Shown here in pieces: positions 13,549 through 25,928 of a stretch of 64,000 nucleotides of DNA (position 1 is its first letter; the number at the start of each line of letters is the position of its first letter). Origin of the DNA: Paralvinella palmiformis (taxonomy: Eukaryota; Annelida; Polychaeta; Terebellida; Alvinellidae); assembly GCA_025642065.1 (NCBI GenBank), contig JAODUP010000670.1, positions 62,001 to 126,000 of the forward strand. The letters run 5' to 3'. Below the pieces are notes generated by a model. The model made no database searches, had not been told where the DNA came from, and worked only from the letters and a program-made list of their open reading frames with translations. The translations under genes and the position numbers were made by a program.

Positions 13549-16500
13549 TTAGCTAGTGACAATAGTTTCTGTTCCATAAAATCAAATATAACACTGTGTA
13601 TGTGGTGTTTACATACATTGTTATACTTTAAAAAGCTTAAAAAATGTATAATCATATTTTTAACATAAAATATACACACCTTAAACAGAGGCTGCAAAAC
13701 TGCTGATCCAGCATTACCATATTCAAAGGCATTAATTAACTGTGGCAGGATCTTGTATTTACAGAAACTTTCTGGAAATGAATCCAACACTGGGGCAAGA
13801 CTATTAAAAAAATGAGTCTTCTCTGTTGCCTCTTTTATCTGTAATACAAAACATGATGAAGCGAGTCCATATTTTGAAAGATACAGTGAAAATACGCTTA
13901 AAACCAAATATTTCCATATAACTGAAAACTACCTGAATTTCTTCTAAAAAGAGCATGGTCTGAAGAAATTTATTACTCATGAAACCAGAAGGACCTCGGC
14001 ACCTCTCCAGGAATTTGGAAGGGTTTGGACGAGATCTGGGATTTGCGCCAACAAGCTCACAATAATGTGGCACCAGACTTTTTGGAATCTGAAAGGTAAG
14101 AGAGTATTTGGTTAAAATGTTTGGTTTGGATTAAAATACAGATATTATATCATTAGTGTTAAATTAGATCATGTATAAGCTTGCATATATGCTATTCTAT
14201 TTACTTAGCAATGTTGCTATCATAATGCTGAATAAACCGAAACTCACCTTTCCTAGTGTTTTCAGAGATGATGTTTTTGGCAGATGTCCATTAAATACTT
14301 CCCATATCAGACAACCCAGCCCCCACATATCAGTTGACCTGAAAGTATGTTAGCTGGTGCAACTGAATCATCATAGTATACACAGGTTATTATAACAGAT
14401 CCATTCATCTACAACAAGTGACACCATGTTCAGCAAAGGTTAACTGCATTGGTTGAGGGTCACGAAAATTTAATTAAATATCATGTCTAGGCACTTCTTG
14501 AAAATATCCACTGATTGAACAAAAACAACACCTATCTAATCTGATGCACTGCCTGCAAATACAATGCATGAAAGAGTAAACATGGCTTTAAATATGGCAG
14601 TGTAATCCAATATAATAATTTGTGACATAGCTAAATGGCATCATACTCTGAACATGCCCCATTAATTTGTGCCACATAAAAACAGTTTTTGCACTGAACT
14701 GTAATAAACTCCTTTTAAAAACATGACTTCAGCTGTAGAAATCAATTCTGATAAAGTGTTATAGAAGTTCACTGTAAGACAGTGTTTGTATTAACTATAA
14801 ATGTGGGGTTTCCTGTTATCAATATCATGCCCATAGCAATTAATTATATTACATTTTCTTAATAAATAAAGTGACCGACTAACCATTTTTCTGTAGGTTT
14901 ATATCTCCCCCCTCCACCAGTTTTCTCCGGTGGATCATATTTTTCTAGGGCAGGCAGTATTTTGATTGGTGGTAGAGAATCAGCCCCAGAGGCAGGATAC
15001 ATGTAATCAACTCCACCCAATTTCCACTCTCCTGCCTTATCCACAAACACTGATGCCATACAGACATTGTTGTGAATCAAGTTACAGTCATTGTTCAGGA
15101 AGCTTAAGCCTTTCTGCAATTGCAAAATTCAAACGAGATAATTTAAATTAATCAGTATTTACACAACAATAAAGGATATGAAATAACATACATTATAATT
15201 AAATTGAATACATACTCAATGTTCTCATGAATTTATAAAAAAAAATGATATGGTCCTGCAGCTCTACAAGTAAAATTGCAACCTTAATAATATAGACCAT
15301 TACAATGAATAAAACATGTCACAAATGATTACTAGTCTCTTTTCTAGACTTATGGGTAGTTGTGCAGTTAACCATAACTGATGTAAAGTGTTAAAAGAGT
15401 CCACTGTTTTATACAAAATGGTGCAATTACTTTAGTAAACATGGTTTGGGAAACCTCTTATATATAATTTGTGCTGGTATGCTTCAAATTTATATAAGAC
15501 ACTGAGCAGTATTTAGAATTAATATAAAGTTGACATTAATTATGTTAAATTAATTGATACCTATAACATTTAGACAGTATATTATCTAGTTATATAATAA
15601 TTATACCTAATTCAATACAGATGTCTACTCTTTCCCATGTCAAATTATTTATAAAAAAAATACTTTACATAATAAACAGATCATTTGATAGAACTAGTTA
15701 TAATGATTTGAAGATGTACTGCTTTTCTTTCATGAAGAATAATTTATATTCACTTCCAATATGAGATGACACCTTTGGAGGAATGTCCTCATAGATGACT
15801 GATGATATAATATTGTCCTGCCATTTGGCAAAAGAACACTGTCCTACTGATGGTAATTATTGGTGTATCGAATCCCAATAATTGTTTGGGTGAAATTTCC
15901 TGCTTCTCTTTTATTTCTGTTATAAAAACTTATCAGTGAAAAGGGTGTTCCCAGAAGCACTTCAACTTATATGCACGTCATATTTCCTACAAGCTGAAGG
16001 AAAGATGTTTTTGGCCATCCTTGATACTCAACACAATAGAATTCAACCCAATAAGAGCCAGAGTCAGAATAAAATTGTCACATCGCTGCCTACTAACCAA
16101 TTATTATTCAATAAATAACAATTAATTTTCACCAAACTGTTATTTGGATCTCACAATCATGCCGGTCTTTGTGTAATAATACTTGATAGACACGTGCTGT
16201 TAGAGTTACCTACCAGTACCTCCAGATGTGCTGTGAAACAATGAATTAATAACATTTGCCAATTGAACTTACAATCAGGCATGTTTGTGTGAGTGATAGT
16301 TGGAACAAAATCACCACATCTCTGCCTACTAGTCTTAGTCAATAAATTAAGATTCATTTTCACCAAACTCACAAACATGCCAGTCTGTGTGTAATATAAT
16401 ACTTGATAGTCATGCATTGTTAACTACTGGTACCTCCAGATGATTAGCAATAATATAAAAATCACTGTTCACATTACAAACCTTGCTGCCAATTGCTGTG

Positions 16501-16617
16501 AAACAATTAATTAATAACACTTGTGAGTTGAAGGGACTCTATAATCAAGAGTGTTTGGTGTGACAAGTTAGTTTATTTATATTAATTATAACATCAAATC
16601 AAAATATGTGTTGTATT

Positions 16618-16652
<35 letters not shown>

Positions 16653-19600
16653 CGCTGCTGGTGAAGAGAAATTGATATTCACGTCACACTTGCTGACACC
16701 ATGAGTTTGAATGTCTGGGTCAACTTTCTCATGAATAATGACAATGATTCCGATTTGGAGGGATTTTAAGCCAATACTTGACCTCGTCTTATACAGTAAA
16801 CATATGCCAGAGGAAAGAATTACAGGGTCAAAAATTGGTCTCGACTTATCTGTCCGGTCGACTTATATGTGAGTATATACAGTAATTGTGTGATTGACAA
16901 AGGTAAATCTAGTTTGAAACAGTATATTCATACTGGGTACATCTTGTGGTAGTTTTTCAAAGTTGCCTGCATAAAGTTTAGTTTTGTATCTACTAGGGGA
17001 ATTTAGCTTGAGTTGAATTATTTTTAGAATCATTAATCATTAGTATAAATTCGGATGAACCACTAATCAAAAATTAATAGACATAATTGATAAAGTTATT
17101 AGATTTACACTATTCATTGTTCTGGTAATGCCACAGAGGGAGAGAACTTCCATCTCTTCTGGAAGGGAATACATTTGTATGTTGATCTAGGAGTGCCACA
17201 TACATGGTTCCAGAACATATCCAGAACAAAATTACCATTTTCCTGGACAAAATATACAAGATTTAACTGTAATAAAAAAGCATATATTGAATCAATATAT
17301 GATAGATTATTGACAATTTAATGGTACACCCTCCTCCTCACCCATTCTAGCTGTTTGATCCACCCCCTTTTATTTATATTTTAAGTAACATGGGATATCA
17401 ACACTATGTACCAGTACTCTTCTATAATCAAAGTTTTGTTCTACAGGCATATTATTTATTCACGGGCTTTTTTGTTCTAAATGTATTTTTTCACAGGCAG
17501 TATTTTTTCCAGATTTTGTAAAATGCCAGGACCCGAAAAATTAATTTGTTATTTTCCAGGTTTTCCACAATTCTAGGAAGCATGGAAACCCTGCATATAC
17601 CATACACACAGTTATAACATGACCCCACAAGCAGTTCCTCTACAATTTTAATTTACATATTTCACCAACATTATATCAATTTCTAACTGAGGCAAAACAA
17701 CAGTATAATACAAAATAGTTAACTTACAGTAATCTGATGTAAACCCCAAGATATGGCTAGTTCATTTTGTCCAGTTTTCTGCTCATTAACTTGGATGTAG
17801 GTCTCCAGTGGGATGACAGGCTCTGTCACCACATACAATACTTTGTCACTCTGTAATGTAATCAAATGACCCAATAAAGCACAATACACAATTACTAATC
17901 ATGAAGTAATTTTAACCAGCATCTATTTACTGCAAAATCTGATTTTCTTAAAGACCTATTCATTTAGAAGATGTACAACACTGCCTATGTACTTGACAAC
18001 TCTGAATACATGCCTAACATTTTCAGATTTACACAACACACATATACAGACACACACCAGACATAAAATATTGTAATTTGTGATATTCACTTATTTAATT
18101 GCCATTTAAAGTTATTTAACATTTTGCTAGAAAGGCTACTAATAGTAATATAGTAACAGTACTATCCATACTAATCCTATGGCCACCAACAGACACATAC
18201 AATATTACAATATGAAGACAGTCTGTTATCATGAGCATAATCCCATATAACAAATTAGCACATTACGCATAGTTGTATGCATTATTTATCTAGCATCTGT
18301 GATTAGTTTCCATCAGATTATTGACCAGTATGGAATTCTAATGACTGACTTCTACAGTATTATTGATTGGATAATCATACCGATTTGATCAATATCAACC
18401 AGTCAATGATAAAAGCAAAAACAAATCCATGGCTGCTGTGGCTAACATTGTAAGATTTGAGCAATATAAAATAAAAGCTATCAAGGCTAATCCAGTTATA
18501 TTCTAAATGTACTTTAGATTTTATTATAATATGACTATTAATATTACTACATTTATAGCATGCAGTAATGGTGTACTTTATTGCTGTAGCTAGCATAACT
18601 GTGTTAACCAGCAGATTATAATCTAGACAGTATCTATATTTTTGTGAGGTAAGACACTTACCTCTAGACCATCAATGAATGTCAATATATTTGGATGCCT
18701 CAGAGTTTTTAGCCTTTTCATTGAAGCTTTGGCTACTGAAATCTAAATATCAGTAAATAACTGAATGTAATCCATTCTTAGAAGAACACAAAATTGCATC
18801 AGAGACTAAATTTGTACCAAAAATATAAGATATGATCTAACATTTGGTGAGTGGATAACAATTTTATTTATACAGTCATAATAACCTGTGATTCACTGCT
18901 ATTCTTCACATCAAATACAAATACAGAGAAAGGTTCCCCTGTTCCCTGAAAATAAAATGTTTATCAGTAACATTTGATAATACACTGGTTTATGCTTTCA
19001 TGGTGTATCATACAGATTAACCACTGTATACACCTATATAAGAACTATGCCTAAAAACAAGTAAAAGGAATGGGGCTATAGTTGTTTAGGTCATTGGCTG
19101 GTATTGGTAAAGTTTCTTAAGAGGATTTAAATGGGCATGTTTAAAATCAGAGGGGTACAATCCAGAGCTTAGTGATACATTTAATATTATCTTGGTAATA
19201 GACAATTTCCACAATGCATGCACAGTCCACATCTACTGTGGTTTGTGGGTCATTGAAGGCATGTAGTAGTAGTAGTACTAGTAGCATGAAACAAAAAGGG
19301 TAATTCACTAATTATTTGTAAATTTACATTTTGGGACAAGTTCTTGTAGCAGTTTAATTTTTAATATATATAACATAGAATTATTTTTACTAATAGATCA
19401 GATCAATATATGAAACATATTGTAATCTCTGTGATCTCGCAATTGGTAAAAGAATGTTTTCATCATATGGTTCAGCAAGCCCGGTGAAACACGACCTGCA
19501 AACGGACTTTCACTAGATAGCCCCGTCATTGCGGAAATTGTCTACTGGAACAATTAGTGTGTAAAGACAGGTTTTTAGCAGAAATGAAGGGGTAGGATCA

Positions 19601-20802
19601 AGTTCACAGGAGTTATTAGGGAATGATAAGATCAACTTAGCAATTTCAGCAAGTGAGGCTGGATGCCTCTATGCTGTAACTGGTAGCATGTTGAATCATG
19701 GATCACTATCACCTGAGTTCAAATCTTGGTGTGGGCATATCTGAAGGGTGTATCATCTTTGACTTCACTTCATTACCTTGGGAGATTGATCAGCCATAAA
19801 ACAACAATCATCATCATCAGTAAGTGAAGCTGGTTTTAATACTATGCAAGGATGATGTACTACTGGGAAAAATCAATATTACAACTGGAAGCATGACTTT
19901 TGGAAATTAATTTTGGTGATCTTATCCTTGAAATGTATGGCAGTGCTAAGGAAAAACTTTTGAAACTGTCTGACATTATGTCCTATGTTAATGTTGTTAA
20001 CATAGGATATAATGAAGAAACACAGGAAAAATGTAGAGGTAGAGAAGCTACCGAGGTGAGCACAGAGCATGAATGCCAGTGTATGTGTGTGCGTATGGGG
20101 GAGGGGCATCCTGTTAATTCCAGTATATGTTCAGTATAGACGGGTATGTGCTAAAACACAGAAAGATAAGGATCGATGATTGTTGAATGGTCCTCAGACA
20201 TTTAGTCGGCCATTTTTCCGTAACACTGATATGGAAAAAGAATTGCAGAGTGAATTAGTTGAAGCATGACCAGGCAGAGAAACCTGAAACAGCAGCCTTT
20301 CTATAGAGAGTCCTATTTATATAGGGCTAACCACACTACTAGTGATGTCATGGACGCTTCCATACAATTATGACTACGTACAATCTATTTACAATTTAAT
20401 ACTTTTGTACATAAAAAATATAGTTACAGTGAACAGTCCAAAAGACTAAAGTAAACAAAGGTATAACAATGACAGTAACTGTCAAAATTGGTAGACATGA
20501 CATGGTAAGTAGCTCATCAGAATACTAGATCAATTTTATTACTTAATAATAGTAAATCTGTAAACCTCTAGATCTAAGACTAAATCTAAGCATGTAGATT
20601 AAATCATTAATAATATTTAACAAATAATGAAATAATAGACCTATAACACTATTATTAGTATTAACAATAACAGTGCTCTTGTTATTACCTTTTTCTTTCC
20701 TTCATGCAAGTCCCAAACTGATTTGTCTTCAAGACCTGATACTTTTTCTCCTATTTCATAGTTAAAATCTTTGGTCGGATCTCTCGAGAACAGGGACCAC
20801 AT
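6671..20802 (-). CDS. SCYL1: SCYL1-type pseudokinase (N-terminal kinase-like protein), 20 coding exons
   Basis: SCYL1 is a COPI- and GORAB-associated scaffold for Golgi-to-ER traffic and tRNA export. Coding exons, 5' to 3' on the minus strand: 20802-20689, 18945-18886, 18742-18662, 17850-17728, 15113-14884, 14338-14248, 14088-13933, 13838-13680, 12387-12280, 11146-11033, 10782-10690, 10556-10494, 10181-9993, 9803-9728, 9593-9468, 9240-9065, 8057-7938, 7758-7600, 7392-7164, 6801-6671. They sum to 2598 nt (865 residues; human about 808), all GT-AG and in phase. Residues 1-285 are the kinase fold: start [15 protein letters not shown] near 76, IHNNVC in place of HRD (about 139-144) and LGGVDYM in place of DFG (about 158-164), so it is catalytically dead. 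HEAT-like repeats follow (about 286-553), then [13 protein letters not shown], then acidic Trp-rich motifs such as [13 protein letters not shown], then a basic coiled coil ending [10 protein letters not shown]. The start is the ATG of the conserved MW N-terminus. Exon 3 uses the acceptor TATTTAG; the nearer CAG would put a stop in frame. Confidence 0.96.
8397..8822. mobile_element. Pogo/Tigger-like MITE in SCYL1 intron
   Basis: The two ends form imperfect terminal inverted repeats. The left reads CTGTCAAAACTCCACCTCTG with TAACTGGACTACC following. The right end, reverse complemented, reads CCAGTAAAACCTCTGTAAAT and then GGACCAAAGTGG. Ends of the CAGTaaAACCTCTGTAAnnGGAC type are typical of pogo/Tigger-like elements that insert at TA. 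No transposase frame is visible in the 426 bp, so this is non-autonomous. It lies between SCYL1 exons 17 and 16. Family assignment is inferred from the ends only. Confidence 0.6.
11285..11720 (+). mobile_element. LINE reverse transcriptase 3' fragment in SCYL1 intron
   Basis: On the + strand broken frames give [10 protein letters not shown] near 11288, [10 protein letters not shown] near 11358, then CRTVLHIW, and near 11575-11660 pieces resembling HWLPVCFRS and [15 protein letters not shown]. This is the order found after the catalytic domain in L2/CR1-type reverse transcriptases. It carries multiple stops and frameshifts and lies antisense within the intron between SCYL1 exons 9 and 10. Confidence 0.65.
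11741..12278. mobile_element. Pogo-like MITE abutting the SCYL1 exon 9 splice donor
   Basis: The right end, reverse complemented, begins CAGTAAAACCTGTCTTAAAT after a TA dinucleotide at 12277-12278. The left end on the + strand reads CAGACCATCTGTCTTAAGAG. The two are related as terminal inverted repeats, and subterminal blocks such as AAAGTGGTCC recur inside both ends. No transposase is seen. The right TIR starts directly at the intron side of SCYL1 exon 9 (exon ends at 12280). The start of its TIR resembles the MITE at 8397-8822, which suggests the same superfamily. Confidence 0.55.
12560..12660 (+). repeat. Possible tRNA-derived SINE fragment
   Basis: A B-box-like sequence (CAGTTCAAATCTAG) near 12590 follows an A-box-like GTACTGTGTTGC, at spacing compatible with a tRNA-derived head. 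The rest of the repeat is degraded. It lies in the intron between SCYL1 exons 8 and 9. Confidence 0.3.
13512..13551. repeat. (TA)n microsatellite
   Basis: About 40 bases of alternating TA sit in the intron between SCYL1 exons 8 and 9, roughly 130 bases 3' (in gene sense) of exon 8. Confidence 0.95.
15915..16884 (-). repeat. 970-bp dispersed repeat (MITE-like), copy 1
   Basis: This segment aligns over its whole length, in inverted orientation, with 27965-28948. Shared blocks include GTATAAGTC-like ends, GAATTCAACCCAATA, TTTGGTGAAAAT (reverse complement), CAAACATGCC and the CAAACTTGTCACACC/GGTGTGACAAGTT block. Each copy contains an internal imperfect duplication of about 280 bp built around GTGTTATTAATTAATTGTTTCACAGC and its relatives. 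The ends read TTACCGTATATAC and CTACCATATATTT as short terminal inverted repeats in the better preserved copy. No protein is encoded. It lies in the intron between SCYL1 exons 4 and 5 and includes a (CT)n(GT)n microsatellite at 16619-16652. Confidence 0.8.
19652..19822 (+). repeat. tRNA-derived SINE
   Basis: A tRNA-like head (ACTGGTAGCATG, then B box GAGTTCAAATCTTGG near 19715) is followed by a body, GTGGGCATATCTGAAGG, and a (CAT)n tail near 19808-19819. The body recurs at 39701-39782, which shows this is a dispersed family. It is in the first coding intron of SCYL1, antisense to the gene. Confidence 0.6.
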
Positions 20803-21132
20803 CCTGAAATGTGTATATTTACACCAAACGCGCTATTTCTATACGACACGGTTTCAGTTTGACAGCACACTTCCAACTCAGCTCACACGACCCATTTACG
20901 ACAACAAACGTTAGCATTATACTATTTACCAACTAACATATTTTCGATCACTAAAAATATAAAGCCTCTTGCTTTTCGTAATTATTTTAGTTAATTTTAA
21001 ACTGGAAGACGTAGGAAGTTATAGTAACTTATTAGAATTTATCATACAACATTTTTTATCATAAAAAGATAGTTTCACTTTTTGGGCCATTATAATAGAT
21101 GACAAAAAATTCAGGTTATTATTAAATATGCT

Positions 21133-21184
<52 letters not shown>

Positions 21185-21709
21185 TATTTCATAACAGAGT
21201 TATATTTTACCTAGCATTAGATACTCTCAGTGTTTTGATACGTGATATATAATTATACGTTTTCTAGCTACATAAGGAATAAATAAGATCCAACATTTTG
21301 AACGTAAACCTTTTCCTCATAAATTGACATGTATTCCTTTATCAAATCAAACCAAATGCTTTTATTTCAAATGTTTGGTCCATAAACACGATACAGAACA
21401 TATAACTAATTGATAGATTAAGGAAAAACACGATATAATTAATATAATAAAAATTTAAAAACCGGAAAGAAAAACATTCTTTGCAACACAAAGAAATAAC
21501 AACTACCATGCAAGTCCTCAAACGAAAAACACTTTTCTAACTAGCTACAGTGTCTGTTAAGTTCCATGTTAGTTTTTGTCCATATATTTTGTCTATCTAG
21601 TCATAATTAAAATCTAGAAGGTCACCCAAATGGTTTCTTATGGTTAAATCTTCGGTAATATAAATTAATACAATTCTAAGTGTGAGACTAATTCGATCAT
21701 TAATTAAAG

Positions 21710-21763
<54 letters not shown>

Positions 21764-22245
21764 ATATATACCCAAGTAAAAATATAGTTAATATACAATC
21801 AAAATTTCGTATATATGTATGGTACGTATATTTGTTTGCACCCGCTAATAGAAGATCTGACTTAGACTTACAGTCATACCCGCCCTACGTCATTAATGGG
21901 TTTAAAAAATCGTGACGTACCTATCCATAACACGATTTTTAACGTAATGCCTTAAAACAAACACCGTAAATCTAGCGTAAATAACTCACGAAAGAATATA
22001 ACTATTGCTAAACATTAATGAATTGCAAAAACACATTTTACTCATTTTTAAAGAACAAGAAACACATATATTAATATATGTGATTCAATTAATTGTGTGA
22101 TTTACCCTTAAAAGTGCCCTAAATATGACGACGAACACTTTATAATTGGCGTATACAACATACGGAAGAATAAAGCTATCGTTAATGCATTAAATAATTT
22201 AAAGAGGATATTAAGGATTTAAAAAAAAATCATGTCCTTTTATTA

Positions 22246-22274
22246 TGACGTGAGTGACGTAACATCTGACGTAA
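22246..22274 (+). promoter_or_regulatory. Cluster of CRE/ATF-like TGACGT sites
   Basis: Three bZIP-type sites lie within 29 bases: TGACGTGA at 22246, TGACGTAA at 22255 and TGACGTAA at 22267, with TCACGTAA right after at 22281. Single sites of the same core occur at 21886 (TACGTCAT), 21913 (TGACGTAC) and 23097 (TGACGTAA). They lie about 1.4 kb upstream of the SCYL1 start. CREB/ATF-family factors bind such cores; use in vivo is an inference. Confidence 0.4.
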
Positions 22275-22932
22275 TAACGATCACGTAACTTAAATTTACT
22301 CTAAAAAAGTAGCTGTATCTGAAATATAATATTTTCCAATATAATCACTGTTTTATATGGAAACCTAATCTGCAGACTATAATATATATTGTTTTCTTAC
22401 AGCCAAACATGACTTACTTCATAAATCGCGTTATTTTGTGAAGATTCCATTTCCGATTTCAAAGGGAGAAGCTCTGAATTAACTTATTAACATTCAGGGT
22501 GGTATTTCACATTGATAATGAATATTTTCTAATACTCGATAAGCTGTACTATTAGTTAGGCTGTACACATGCCTAGTTGTGGTTTTTAAGTGTGTTGTGT
22601 AAGTATTGCTGTTTTACGGCCACTGTTGTGCATAAGGTAGGCTAAATGGGCCGAGCGATCTCCAAAGGTAATGTGAGACGAGGTGAAATATGAAACACCC
22701 TTCCGATATAGCCCGGTCTGGGTTTGAACACAGATGTTTTAGATATGTAGCCAACAGCGCTACCAGTTATAGGCCATGCATGGAGGAGCCCCAATCACGG
22801 TTTCTAAAGGAACTGAGATTAATTGATAGAGAAGGATACAAATGTATAAATATAGAAAACACTTATATAAACCTTGTGTATTATTGAATGGATTTCATGA
22901 TAATTGCTGCAGCCAACATTATTTGATAATTG

Positions 22933-24130
22933 TATTTTATTTATTTATTTACCATATTTATATAGCACTCTTTTCATAAAATATATCATGTTCAAAAGTG
23001 CTTTACAAGTCAATTGTTAAAATGATATGATAAAATATACATTTTCTGTAAAATGAAATATTACAATATAGTGGTGTTTAGTATAATGACGTAATACTAT
23101 AAGAAGAACAAAAAGAGAACAAATAAATTATTAAAAAATATAAAACATAACCAACTAAGCTAAATCATCGTAATATACTATTATAAGATTATCTCGAACT
23201 AATATTGAGTAGAAGACAAAATTTGACATAAACATGATGTATTTTCACATTATTGAGAATGACTAGATTTGTTCAATGGCCACAGTGGACTAGTAAATAA
23301 TGAGTTGTTAAATGTTTTTTGAATGTCTCAATTGTCTTAGTTTCTCTGATGTCGGCAGACAATGCATTCCAGAGACTAGGTGCTGCATAGTTAAACCATC
23401 TGTTGGCATACGATATAGTCCGCATCTTTGGGACTACTATAATAGTTGTGTGTTCTGGGATATGAGAGTCCTGCCTGGTGTACATACCTGCAACAAGTAC
23501 ACAGGAGATTGGTCGTGCAATTTATGTTACTGGGAGCCAATGGAGACGGGCGTAATGCGGTTATGTCGAGATGTCCTAGTCACAATGCGAGCTGTCGTCT
23601 TCTGTACACGTTGTAGCTTGTTCATCTTGGTATCCTGTAGTCCACGGAGGAGTGCATTACAATAGTCCAGTCTCGACAGTACAAGCCCATGCACCACTGA
23701 CTTAGTAGCATCGTTAGATAAGTAACGTCTGATATGCCCAATGCTGCGCAGTTGTGCGTATCCAGATCTGTATATTGAAGTGACTTGTGCCATTGTCATG
23801 GTCGAATCGAAAATGACACCAACATTACGCACACATGTTGTAGATGTTATTCGAGAATTAACTACTTGTACATACATTTTGTCTATGTACTGTGAATTAT
23901 GTTTTGATGTAAACAGTACAACCCCAGTTTCAGAATGTTCTGATGCATCCAGGCCTCGATTTCAATGAGGCAATTATCAGTGCCTCTCAATGCTTCAATT
24001 TAGATGATGGCATCTTTGGGTTTGAAGGACAGGTATAGTTGTGTGTCATCCGCGTAGAAGTGGTGCTGCAATCCATACCGCCTGATACCGTATTCGTTAA
24101 ATATTGACTGCTGTGTACACATAGCATGCA
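22933..24130 (-). mobile_element. L2-like LINE, 3' end
   Basis: Read on the minus strand, HHFYADDTQLYLSFKP near 24065-24020 is the reverse transcriptase catalytic YADD box. Downstream in broken frames come NVGVIFDSTMTM, SRLDYCNALLRGL, KLQRVQKTTARIVTRTSRH, and FNYAAPSLWNALSADIRETK, ending near 23273. The tail (about 23010-22933) has the AAAGCACTTTTG and GAGTGCTATATAAATA motif pair and ends in (AAAT)n, which is typical of L2-type 3' ends. The 5' break lies next to the (CA)n tract. Stops and frameshifts make it inactive. Confidence 0.8.
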
Positions 24131-24132
24131 AG

Positions 24133-24236
<104 letters not shown>

Positions 24237-24563
24237 GGTTGTGATGAACATTTAAGTATCCAAGAGAACAAGCAGCAAGCTACAACAATATTGTTCCAGG
24301 TCAAATCAGCACAATATAAAAATACATAGATAGATATAGTCTACTGAAACTTTTTAATGGTAAAATAGTATATATTTTTCTGAGAAAAAGTAAATTATAA
24401 ATTGCAAATGAAGCTTCCCTACTTCCATTTATGTAAGCATGCAAAATTACGTGGAATCCACGTTTAATTGATATTAGCCCATGACATTTTCCCACGTTGA
24501 AATTACATTTTGTATGATATTCTTTAAAAAGTATATACGAAAATGTATACAACACCTTCATAC

Positions 24564-24670
24564 AGTGTGCGTGTGTGCATGTGTGCGTGTGTGCGTGTGT
24601 GCGTGTGTGCGTGTGTGCGTGTGTGCGTGTGTGCGTGTGTGCGTGTGTGCGTGTGTGTGCGCGCGCGCAT
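24564..24670. repeat. GTGTGTGC 8-bp tandem repeat ending in (GC)n
   Basis: The tract is regular GTGTGTGC with an 8-base period, closing with GTGTGTGCGCGCGCGCATG. It is almost perfect alternating purine-pyrimidine. Apparent proteins over it (Cys-Val-Arg or His-Thr-Arg repeats) are not genes. Confidence 0.95.
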
Positions 24671-25067
24671 GTTTGTCTGTGGGTTCGCAAAACATTCTGA
24701 CAAAAGATTCTTAAATGGCGTTGACTTTGACATTGGTTGGAACAATGTTTGGTACTATGATGAATACTCATATTATTCTAAAATATTATTCTAAGCCCTA
24801 TAATATATGAAGTGGGGGAGAGGGGGTAAAGGGCTATTTTAATCTTGTGTATTATAAATGTTACATATACTATTTGTTCAGCAGTATGATTTTTCTAAGC
24901 TTTATATGAAGAACAAAGAAATATTGCCGATTGGTTTGATAATTAACCACACTCACATTTAGTAGCATAGTATCTTGGAAGTCACTATTCACCCGGCTGC
25001 CGGTTTCCCAGCGAATATTTTCTCTCCTACCCAACCAGCAAATATATCCGGTTCCCTAGTGAAGATT

Positions 25068-25312
25068 TTGCCAGGTGGCCTAGCGGTTAAGCATCCGGCA
25101 CTTGGTGCCAAGGGTCACAGGTTCGATCCCAGCAAGAGGTCGAAACTTTTCCAGAGATTAATTTCTCAGCTCACAACATCGTGGGTGGCTGACCACGTTA
25201 AATGGCGCAGAATTATTTAAAAGGGGGACGTTAAAAAAAACCCCTCAGGACGGAAAACACTCTGGCATTGACCACCCTCAGGGTATTTTACCAAATACCA
25301 AATACCTCGATT
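25068..25312 (+). repeat. tRNA-derived SINE with well-preserved A and B boxes
   Basis: The head contains an A box TGGCCTAGCGGTTAAGC at 25076 and a B box GGTTCGATCCC at 25120, spaced as in a tRNA. The 5' seven bases do not pair with the bases after the T arm, so it is not a functional tRNA. The body includes CGTGGGTGGCTGACCACG and GGGGGACGTTAAA and ends in a repeat of the type CCAAATACCAAATACC. The position is about 600 bp upstream of the NOP53 start. Confidence 0.75.
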
Positions 25313-25928
25313 TTGAGGCGTCTACTAAATTCATGCTAAAACTGAAATTATAAGGTCGCCTGAATGAGTAAAACTCAGTGAAATTTTGTGTGGTAATCAA
25401 AAGCTCCAGTTGGATACACCAGCATCAGGTTCCATGAGGATGGTTACCATCAGCTCAGTAGGGGAAATGCTGAGCACTTCCGAAGCCGAGTCCAATGCAT
25501 CTAGCACACGTGCCATTTGCCGAAAAAATAATTGTCTATCTACTCTATTAATAACAATAACAAACTGATTGACTCGATTCACTGCAATACAAATACCTGG
25601 TAGGATAAAGCTGCAGTGATGCGATGGGATTATGCAACATTTAATAATTAATTTAATGACAGTTTTAATGTTATATAAACTTTATAAGTGATAATTAAGG
25701 GGTGAGCTCAGCGCAGAGAAGACACAATTAATGAAAAAAAACCAGCAGTATCCCATTACCAGCCTATAACAAACAAGTAGACAATATAACGGTATTTAAC
25801 TATATTATAATGCAACGCTTTTTGTACGGACCGGCATTACACACAGATAAAGACTCATTGTGTTTTGTACCGCATTCACTAGAGGCGTTGTTAATCAGCG
25901 GAAGTAGTAATTCAGTCAACAAGCAAGC

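Noticed and set aside
18735..18738. CAG acceptor nearer to SCYL1 exon 3
   Set aside because: It would put TAG in frame at the first codon. The upstream acceptor TATTTAG restores [12 protein letters not shown] and the expected family match.
25070..25145. Functional tRNA gene
   Set aside because: A and B boxes are good, but the acceptor-stem halves do not pair and the sequence continues as a SINE body.
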